From Phyto melanocephala (lineage: Eukaryota > Arthropoda > Insecta > Diptera > Rhinophoridae): DNA of 64,000 nucleotides. The DNA lies in NCBI GenBank assembly GCA_941918925.1, contig OW799234.1:7035001-7099000 (forward strand), in the 5' to 3' direction. Both the position numbers and the translations under genes were made by a program. The notes under the pieces were generated by a model. It was not told the DNA's origin and did no database searches. It worked only from the letters and a program-made list of their open reading frames with translations. This document shows positions 56,483-64,000 of this stretch, piece after piece; positions within the stretch are counted from its first letter, which is position 1, and each line of letters opens with the position of its first letter.

Positions 56483-57400
56483 CCGGGTGTTTTTTTCAGT
56501 GGTATAGAACTTCGAATTGAAATAATACACAAGAAAATCGTTTTAATGACCATCAATTTGGCTTTATTGGAAGGATAATTTTATGTCATTAATGTTTAAA
56601 TATGATTTCAGGCATGTGGCCGCCGCGGCTGGCTCGAATAAAGCCAATTCTACAGGTCCAATTTTTAACCACTTTTTCGAGCATATGGGGCCGTATGTCG
56701 GCAATAACGCCACGAATGTTGGCTTCCAATTCCCCTAACGTTTCTGGTTTGTTGGCGTAGACGAGCGACTTCACATATTCCCAAAGAAAATAATCCAATG
56801 GTGTCAAATCACACGATCTTGGTGGCCAATTGACAGGTCCATCCCGCGAAATTATGCGCTCATCGAATGTTTCCTTCAATAAATCGATTGTGGCGTGCGC
56901 TGTGTGGCATGTAGCGCCGTCTTGTTGGAACCACAACTCATCCACATTCATGCCATCCAATTCGGGAACAAAATAGTCGGTTATCATGGCTCTATACCGG
57001 TCTCCATTAACGGTAACTGCCTCTCCAGAATTATTTCGGAAGAAGTATGGCCCCATGACTCCACCAGCCCATAGAGCACACCAAACAGTCAGTTTTTGTG
57101 GATGTAATGGCGTCTCAAGGGTCTCATGTGGATTCTCTTCACTCCAAATGCGGCAATTTTGCTTGTTGACGTAGCCATTCAACCAAAAATGAGCCTCATC
57201 ACTGAACAAAATTTTGCGATGAAAATCAGCATCGAGATCAATCTCATTTCGAAATAAAGCAAGCGTTGTTCTTTTGTCAACCTGTTCACGATGAAATGGC
57301 AAACCAAACTGAACATAAATGACATTAGAGTTGCCAGATTTGACCACAAAATGCCAGTTTTATCTCTATTCGAAAAACAAACCTGTAAAAAAACACCCGG
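56483..57400 (-). mobile_element. Deletion-derivative mariner (DD41D, rosa-like) with perfect ends
   Basis: Ends CCGGGTGTTTTTTTCAG and the inverse of CCGGGTGTTTTTTTACAG give TIRs of about 17 bp, with TA at 56481-56482 and 57401-57402. Length is 918 bp. The ends are better preserved than in the other three relics, so this is the youngest mariner here. Confidence 0.9.
56589..57347 (-). pseudogene. mariner transposase, catalytic domain only (252 aa)
   Basis: An uninterrupted frame encodes a DDE transposase. Aspartates are D50 in LFSDEAHFW, D143 in FQQDGATCHTA and D185 in LTPLDYFLW. There are 92 residues between the first two (as in Mos1) and 41 between the last two, giving DD41D. That spacing is reported for the basal mariner group named rosa from tephritid flies. 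WVPPRSCDL-like (NWPPRSCDLTP) and the C-terminal GGHMPEII are also present. The N-terminal paired-type DNA-binding domain (about 90-110 residues) is missing: the frame begins about 50 nt inside the right TIR, so an internal deletion removed it. All catalytic residues remain, but end binding is unlikely. Confidence 0.9.
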
Positions 57401-57420
57401 TATGTTTATTATTTTGTCAT

Positions 57421-57712
57421 AACTTTTAAATAGAAATCCGAGACGAGCGGCCGAAACTCTTTACTCGAGCCGACGATAATATTCACACGCCGTTGTCAAT
57501 GATATATGTATGCAATATGTTTGTTGCTATGCCTTAACCTTATCTTATTGTTCGTCGTCCAATGCGTAACTTTTAAATAGAAATCTGAGTGGAACGGCCG
57601 AAACTCTCTACTCGAGCCGGCGATAATATTCACACGCCGTTGTCAATGATATATGATGTTGTTGGTAGGCCTTAACCTTATCTTATTATTCGTCGTCTTA
57701 TTCATAACTTGT
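57421..57712. repeat. Tandem duplication, period 147 bp
   Basis: AACTTTTAAATAGAAATC at 57421 and 57568. Each is followed by CGGCCGAAACTCT and ATAATATTCACACGCCGTTG. It is GC-richer than its surroundings and directly precedes the Harbinger fragment. Confidence 0.9.
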
Positions 57713-57841
57713 AGTCACAAACTGCTTGTATCTTCAACGCGTATTGACGTTTTCTCGAATCAGATAATCTTATTTCTGAGCCATCTATACACCCAATGCA
57801 GCCTGGCATTCTGCCTTAATTGTGAATAAAATTTCTTGCCG
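57706..57841 (-). pseudogene. PIF/Harbinger transposase fragment
   Basis: The minus strand reads RMPGCIGCIDGSEIRLSDSR and then IQAVCDYKL. PGCIGCIDGoxI and QaVCDxxL are diagnostic of the HARBI1-type DDE nuclease (first catalytic aspartate in CIDG). Only about 40 residues remain. The 147-bp duplication lies on its C-terminal side and may be part of the same element. Confidence 0.7.
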
Positions 57842-57877
57842 TTCTCTCTCATTCGGCCAGTATAAGAATTTGTCTTT

Positions 57878-58385
57878 CAATTATACCCTGCACAGTGATT
57901 GTAAGGGTATATATAGGTTTGTCATTCCGTGTGAAATTTCTACAATTTTCATTTCCGACACCATAAAGTAGATGTTTTCTGAAAGCTTATGAAAAGGGGA
58001 GTCGATTAAGCGCTGTACGTCTGTAAGTCTGTCCGTGTGTATGTTGAAATCATCTTTTTGAAACCCCCCGACATTTTCAAGACCCGTGTAAGGTACCAAA
58101 CTATCAGAAATATTCGGGAGCAGATCGGTATTGTAAATCAGAAAAATCGCTCTATAAACAACTGAGATATGAGGTAAAAACCTAGACCACCTCGGCTTTT
58201 CACACCAATACAAACTGAATGAATTTATGTTCGAATCCCAGTTAAGACTAAAATTTTTTTTTATTTTGTTTTTTTTTTTATTTATTTTTATTTTTTTTAT
58301 TTTTTTTTTTTTTGTATTTTTTTTAAACATACATACAAAAACTCAATTTATAATTTAACAATGGGATGTTCTTAAGCGTATAAAG
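57878..58385 (-). mobile_element. mini-me/DINE-like repeat, copy 10
   Basis: Begins AATTATACCCTGCACAGTG with GGGTATATATAGGTTTGTCA. It contains CTGTAAGTCTGTCCGTGTGT and ATATTCGGGAGCAGATCGGT, then poly-T (58255-58325) and ends near ACAATGGGATGTT, which has its inverse in copy 1. Same subfamily as copies 1 and 11. Confidence 0.8.
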
Positions 58386-58853
58386 TCATTATAAAGATAA
58401 TAAAACATATCTGTATTAGGGTGATCGATTATTCGACTTTTTTAAGAAACCGGTTTTTAAATAGTTTGAAATTTAAAATTTAAAAAAAAACCGGTTGCTA
58501 TTTTGAAAATTGAGAAAAACCCGGTTAACCGGTTCGAATATAAAAAAATGTAATATTTAAAGAAAAAATTAAAAAATATTGTTAAAAAAGATTATAATTA
58601 AATTTATATATAAATATGAAATTTTTACAGTTTATATACGTTTGGCTGCACAATTACGCAATAACTGACATGAATGCAGTTGACTAATTTTGTTTTTGGT
58701 TTAGTTGAATTTAAAGACAAAAGGTACTCTTTACAAGTAAAATAAATAAATACAATAAATTAATACATAAAATATGTTGAATAGTTTTTTAAGCTTAAGG
58801 TCCTTTTAATAATAAAAAATCTTTTTGTTTTGTTTTATATTATTTGATCAATA
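58386..58853. other. AT-rich flank of the hammerhead-like repeat
   Basis: Contains ACCGGTTTTTAAAT and AACCGGTTCGAAT blocks near 58450-58530, and the AAGCTTAAGGTCCTTTTA block (about 58790) shared, inverted, with the 11.5-kb and 44.2-kb repeats. Confidence 0.5.
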
Positions 58854-58883
58854 TATCGCTACTTCTTTGTGTAGCATCATCAG
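58854..58883 (-). ncRNA. Hammerhead-ribozyme-like core, mutated copy
   Basis: Minus strand: CTGATGA (58877-58883), stem II GCTAC/GTAGC with an 8-nt loop, then GATA where GAAA is required (58854-58857). Upstream, ATACA and TGTAT could form stem I. Downstream TTGATCAA is self-complementary. The A-to-T change in GAAA would be expected to abolish cleavage. Confidence 0.5.
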
Positions 58884-58948
58884 GATACACGTTTTTTATT
58901 ATGTATTAGTTTTTTGTTGGATTTGTGTCTTGATATTTGTTATTTCTT

Positions 58949-59429
58949 TTTTATACCCTTCACACAGTGAAAAAGGGTATATATAGGTTTGTCATTCCGT
59001 GTGAAATTTCTACAATTTTGATTTCCGACCCCATAAAGTACATATTTTCTGAAAGCTTATGAATAGGGGAGTCGATTAAGCCCTGTCAGTCTGACCGTCT
59101 GTCCGTGTGTATGTTGAAATCAACTTTTTAAAGCCCCCCGAAATCGCTTGGACCCGGGTGGAGGTATTAAAATATCAGAAATATTCGGGAGTAGATCGGT
59201 ATTGAAAATCAGAAACATCGGTACATAAACAACTGAGATATGAGCAAAAACCCACGACCACCTCGGTTTTTTTGTCACAAAAACAACATTACAACAACAA
59301 CAACAACATACAAACGTGTATACTGGTTAGAGAAAACGTGGCATCGAATCCCAGCTAAGCCAAAAAAAAATTTTTTTAATTTCTTTTAAATTTTTTTTTT
59401 ATATTTTTTTTTTATTTTTTATTTAATAT
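58949..59429 (-). mobile_element. mini-me/DINE-like repeat, copy 11
   Basis: Begins TTTTTATACCCTTCACACAG with GGGTATATATAGGTTTGTCA, CTGTCAGTCTGACCGTCTGT and ATATTCGGGAGTAGATCGGT, then a CAA-repeat and poly-T. It is close to copy 1 and ends against the Gypsy LTR, so its distal end was probably cut by that insertion. Confidence 0.8.
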
Positions 59430-60105
59430 TGTAGCGAAACAATATTACATACTAATATTATATACATGTTTATTATTATTAACTAGTAAAATACTATTTC
59501 ACAAATCTTGTATTTACTAATTTAAATTTTATTTGTTTAATTTATTTGTTTATGAGTGCATTTATTTTAATACGATGGACTGTAATTTTATTTTATTTAT
59601 TTTATAGAACTTTACATTTTGTTTCTTTATATGCTAATTATTATTAAATAACTCATTTCTTATATTATTTGTTATTGCATTGATATGTTTTATTACATTG
59701 TTTCTCATTTGTTTTTAATCTCTTTATTATTGTTGTCTCCTATATTACAAAACAATGTAACTATAAATTGCACTCAAAAGTAACTCAATTATTGATCTCA
59801 CATAGTAACGGGATTTTATTAAAGAAATTGTTTTATGTTATGTTTAAGTTGATTATTAAAATAAAATTCATTCGCTTATGATCCATAGACAAATAAAGTT
59901 GTCTTTCTTTAAATAGCGGATAATAATAAAAACTAAAAGTAAAGAGGACAAATTAAGACTTTCAGTCTGATAAGTCCCTTTACTAAAAATAAATTAATAA
60001 GAAGTATTTCCCAACTAAAACGTTTATCGTTTGGACTGGGTTTACTTTATAACAAATATACATTAATCAACTAATAGAAAGGAAGATTAATTCCTCCTTC
60101 CTACA
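59430..60105 (+). repeat. 5' LTR of the Gypsy element (676 bp)
   Basis: Starts TGTAGCGAAACAATATTACA and ends CTTCCTACA, so the termini TGTAG...CTACA are inverted repeats. The end lies 2 bp before the primer-binding site. It is AT-rich with AATAAA-type signals near 59868-59895. Boundaries are inferred from the terminal dinucleotides and the primer-binding site, since only one LTR is visible. Confidence 0.8.
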
Positions 60106-60107
60106 AC

Positions 60108-60119
60108 TGGCGCCCAACG
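60108..60119 (+). promoter_or_regulatory. Primer-binding site, tRNA-Lys type
   Basis: TGGCGCCCAACG is complementary to the 3' end (with CCA) of a fly tRNA-Lys(CTT). The match then stops, giving 12 nt. It would prime minus-strand DNA synthesis. Confidence 0.8.
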
Positions 60120-60391
60120 AAAATTTCATCTGTATTTTTGGAAATTTTGCCTAAATTGGTCACATTGAATTTGAAGAAAATTTTTTCATCAGTTGCTTGT
60201 TAGTGTGCATACATTTTGTTGTGTATTAAAAATTCAAAATTGTTGTTGTTGATAATCACATTAGTAAACAGTAATTATTGTTGTTGTTGTTGTTCATACA
60301 AGGAGGTTTAAAACTGTAAAAACAAAATTTCTTGATTCTGCTTGTAAAATCAGCGTTTCCCAAACATATTTTACGTAGCTAATTTGAAAAC
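60120..60391 (+). other. Leader between primer-binding site and gag
   Basis: Untranslated leader with a (TTG)n run near 60275-60293. It ends at the ATG at 60392. Confidence 0.6.
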
Positions 60392-63300
60392 ATGAGACGA
60401 AGTCCTCGCAATACATCCACTATCGGTGATAATTTAAACAACACGCGTACTGCACAGAGTAGTGCTACACGTCAGGTGCAAAATGGTGTAGTTCAACAAG
60501 TTCAAAGCAATGAATCTACATCACCTCTAGCAAATCATTCTCAGACCCCAGTTAATATGGTTCTTACAGATGTTCAGTTTAGGGAACTCTTAGGTGGTTT
60601 AGCGCCAAGAGCTGAAGTAAAGGCTACATTTAGTAATTGCTCAGCACGTTTTAATGGTAGTCGTAATTCAACAAATATAGAAGATTTTTTGGCGACAATA
60701 CTCGTTTACAAAGAAGCGGAGAATATCTCAGACTTTCTTGCATTAACTAGTTTACCCCTAATTTTATAAGGCTATGCATCTACTTGGTGGCAAGGTGTTA
60801 AACATGAGGCCAAATCGTTCAACGATGCAATTGACCTTTTGAGAAAAGCTTTTGCTCCGCCAAAACCAGATTGGCGTATTTACAATGAAATATTTCAAGA
60901 AAAACAAAAAATATTTGAGTCAACCGACAGTTTTGTTTGTCGAAAAAGAAGATTGTTTGCTCAATTGACAGAAAAACCTTCAGAAAATTCCATGCTTAAT
61001 ATGTTATTCGGTCAGTTAAACATTCAAATTAGAGAGAAAGTACACCGAGATAACATTTCGAATTTTCAGGAATTACTAAGTAAGGCCAGAAAAGTGGAAC
61101 AAATTGTTTTAGAAAACAAAGAGGTCAGAATAGAGAAAAGAAAGCCTCTCGAAATTTCACAAGGCTCAGGGTTAAAATGCACATATTGCAGAAAAAAAAA
61201 TCATTTGGCTGAAAATTGTTTTAAAAAAATTGAGGCTGAAAAACATAAGCATGTGAAAGAACAGGAAATAAAACTTAACTGTTACGGATGTGGAGCAGCA
61301 GGATTCTACCGCTCGAATTGCCCATCTTGTAATAAAACTAGTTTAAATGAAAAATCGGAAAAGCTAGATTTTAATTCGCTCCATACTACTTTAGTTGGAC
61401 GAAATGTTCCAATTGTTGAAATAAATATTGCTGGTTTACATGGTGAAGCATATTTTGACACGGCTGCTCGAACCAGTGTTGCAGGGTTTCTTCTCTACCA
61501 AAAGTTAATCCAAAAAGGCGTTGAGTTTCAAAAAGTATATGCCGAAATTATTTTAGCTGATGGAAGCCAAAAACATGAAATTGTCCACTCCACAAATGTC
61601 GACATAATTATTGGTAATCGTTTGAAGAAAATTAGATTTATTTGTCTCCCAAAAGCTACATGTAATAGAACCTTAATTGGTATTGATTTCTTAGAAGAAA
61701 ATGGCATTGTTCTTGATTTGGCCCAACGTACTTGGCATTTTAAAGATCACCCATCTAAAAATTTTGATTTTAAGACAAGCCAATTACAAATAGTGAACAA
61801 TATATCTATATCGGAAAATGTAATACCCAATGAAGTAAAAGATTTTTTGTCCTGGTTCGAAAATAGTAACAATGAATACTCTCCTGGTGGTATAAAACGA
61901 ATTTTTGGAAGTTCTATTCCAGAAAACTTAGAGTCTCCAAAAAGGACAAATTTGTTTCCTCCCCTTAAAAAGGTGAAAAGCAATGATTATTGCGAGGAAA
62001 TTTTTAAACCGATTGAATTAAATTCACTAGAAGTAAGGTTACGATCACACGAAGCTCCTCACTTATCAGAAGATGAACGGAAAGATCTAGAAAATTTATT
62101 GCAATCAGAAGAAGAAATATTTAAGGATATAGAGGAACCTATTCCATATGTAGAACATTATATTAAAACAGGTTCCCACGATCCAATTTCAAATCCTCCG
62201 TATAGGATATCGCCAAAAATGAAAAGTCTTTTAAAACAAGAGATAAATATGATGCTCGAAAAGAAAATAATTGAAGAAATGGAATCGCCATGGGCATTTC
62301 CAGTCGTTTTAGTACCTAAAAAGGATGGTTCAGTGAGATTATGTGTTGATTATCGACGATTAAATGCGATCACTACCACTGATACATATCCACTACCTAG
62401 GATTGATGATCTTCTACAGTCCGCAAAAACAACTCCATTTATGTCAACTTTAGATTTACGTTCCGGCTATTGGCAAATAAAAATAGCGGAAAAAGACAAA
62501 ATTAAAACTGCTTTTACAACACCATTCGGAATTTTTGTATTTAATCGAATGCCTTTCGGGTTAAAAAATGCCCCAGCCACTTTTCAAAGGTTAATCGACA
62601 AATTTCGTTATGGCTTACCAAATATTGTCATTTTAGCTTACCTTGATGATATTATTATATGCTCAAAAGATTTAGAAACTCACTTAACCGATCTTAAGCA
62701 AACGTTTAAAAGACTAAAAATGTTCAATATTCGTCTTAACAGAGAAAAATGTTTTTTCTGCAAACCGGAAGTCAAATATTTGGGACATATTCTTACAATT
62801 GATGGCCTAAAAGTAGATCCGGATAAGACAGATGCAATTTTAATGAGACAAAATCCAAAAAACCCTAAAGAAGTTTTATCGTTTTTACAAACTTGTTCGT
62901 GGTATAGACGTTTTATACCTTCGTTTGCAAATATTTCGAAACCATTGTCAGATTTGACTAAAAAACATGCAGTTTGGCGTTGGTCTGAAAAAGAACAAAA
63001 TGCCTTCAATTCATTGAAAAAACTTTTAACGTCACCACCAATTTTACAACAAGTAAATGAAAATATGCCTTTTGTGCTTAAAACAGATGCAAGCAATTAC
63101 GCGATTGGAGCTGTTTTACTCCAGGGGGAGAAACAATCTGAACATCCAATTGAATATGCTAGTCGCCTTTTACTTGCAGCTGAGAGAAATTATTCTACAA
63201 CTGAACGAGAAGCTTTAGCAGTCGTCTGGGCCGTGCAAAAGTTCAGGGGTTATATAGAAGGTTCAGAAGTTTTAGTTTTAACCGATCATCAACCCTTAAA

Positions 63301-64000
63301 ATGGTTGTTTAGCTTAAAAAGCCCCACAGGACGCCTCGCAAGGTGGGCCTTATAACTACAAACATACAATATAAAATTCGAGTATACACCTGGTCGTCAA
63401 AACATTGTCGCAGACACCCTATCAAGGCCTCCATGTCCATTTAAAACCCATAATGATATAAAATGTGAGTGCATGACAATCTATATTGATTTTCCTCGAA
63501 AAGGTGCAAATGATTTTAGAAAAGCACAAATGGAAGACCCTGAAATAAAATCTATAATAAATTCGTTTGAATCTAACGACGAAAATATTTTGAGACATAC
63601 CAGTAGAGGTTATATTATGTTAGATGGTGTTTTGTATAGATTTTGTTCTTCAGAAGATTCAGAAAACGGACAACTGGTTGTTCCCGATTCAATGCGTAGC
63701 ATGATTCTTTTTAATTACCATGATAGTCCCACAGCAGGTCATTATGGTATCGATAGAACCATAAATCGAATAACTCCACATTTTTATTGGCCAAAAATGA
63801 GAGCTGAAATTACAAATTATGTAAAATCTTGTATAGAATGCAAACGTTATAAACCAACAAACATGAAACCTGCTGGTCTTCTTCAAACTGTATGTAGTAA
63901 TCGCAGATTTGAAATTATAGCAGTTGATTTGTTTGGTCCACTACCAATAACACCACAGGGTAATCAATGGATATTGATTGTTGAAGATTTGTGTAGCCGT
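60392..64000 (+). pseudogene. gag-pol: Gypsy gag-pol polyprotein, single frame with two stop codons, 3'-incomplete
   Basis: Starts MRRSPRNTS at 60392. Gag includes ATFSNCSARFNGSRN and, beyond an in-frame TAA at 60767-60769, GYASTWWQGVK. Two zinc knuckles follow: CTYCRKKNHLAENC (61178) and CYGCGAAGFYRSNCPSC (61280); the second lacks the usual histidine and looks like a C4 form. The protease site reads DTAA (61457) where DTG is usual. RT shows LVPKKDGSVRLCVDYR, LDLRSGYWQI and YLDD (62639-62650). RNase H begins near LKTDASNYAIGAVL. A second TAA at 63353-63355 lies in the RNase H/integrase tether. The frame then continues through GRQNIVADTLSRP, the HHCC finger (about 63700-63845) and the start of the integrase core (VDLFGPLP). 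All parts share one frame, with no gag-pol frameshift. Confidence 0.92.

Larger units (their letters stand above)
59430..64000 (+). mobile_element. Ty3/Gypsy LTR retrotransposon, 5' part, runs off the window
   Basis: 5' LTR (59430-60105), primer-binding site (60108-60119), leader, then gag-pol in a single frame to the window end within integrase. The 3' LTR lies outside, so the target duplication and LTR divergence cannot be read here. It inserted beside or into mini-me copy 11. Confidence 0.9.

Noticed and set aside
62680..63096. Minus-strand open frame within pol
   Set aside because: Shadow of the RT/RNase H coding frame. The same applies to 61747-61983.

Overview
This window looks like non-coding, strongly AT-rich euchromatin from a higher (schizophoran) fly, a large intron or an intergenic desert. 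The host signs are indirect: mini-me/DINE-type repeats with (GTCY)n tracts, rosa-like mariners, Jockey-, LOA-, CR1- and RTE-type retroelements, and a dipteran Ty3/Gypsy element. I cannot name the species; a blowfly or muscid would fit. No complete host protein-coding gene is visible. The only host-gene candidate is a 42-nt exon-like block at 35754-35795.

Layout. 0.9-2.6 kb: a mariner relic broken by a 5'-truncated Jockey insertion and a tRNA-derived SINE. 3.9-6.1 kb: a decayed LOA-type retrotransposon with two tandem duplications. 7.8-9.6 kb: an ATTATAA array with 10.5-bp periodicity, then a TIR transposon containing a nested MITE. 10.1-13.1 kb: a mini-me-like repeat, a palindrome with a hammerhead-like core, and a pogo/Tigger relic next to a CR1-type fragment. 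14-32 kb: mariner relics, degraded LINE fragments, a mini-me-like composite, and copies of a 16-17 bp motif (TAATATTAATCATACGC) that also delimits tandem ~345-bp repeats. 34-52 kb: large mini-me/DINE-like elements, several with internal minisatellites, disrupted by an RTE-type LINE, two copies of one MITE, and enclosed in one case by a Tigger-like element. 54.8-59.4 kb: more mini-me copies, a deletion-derivative mariner with perfect ends, a Harbinger fragment and a third hammerhead-like core. 59.4-64 kb: the 5' LTR, primer-binding site and most of gag-pol of a young Ty3/Gypsy element running off the window.

How the parts relate. The window is a layered record of transposition. Nesting gives relative ages: mini-me repeats served as landing sites for mariner, RTE and MITE insertions, and a Tigger-like element now encloses a mini-me which encloses a MITE. 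The youngest-looking items are the Gypsy element, the RTE fragment, the 56.5-kb mariner and the ~245-bp MITE pair. The most unusual signals are the three hammerhead-like cores (probably from Penelope-like elements), the dispersed 17-bp boundary motif, and the mini-me minisatellites carrying pairs of GCCAT (Pho/YY1-type) motifs exactly 17 bp apart.
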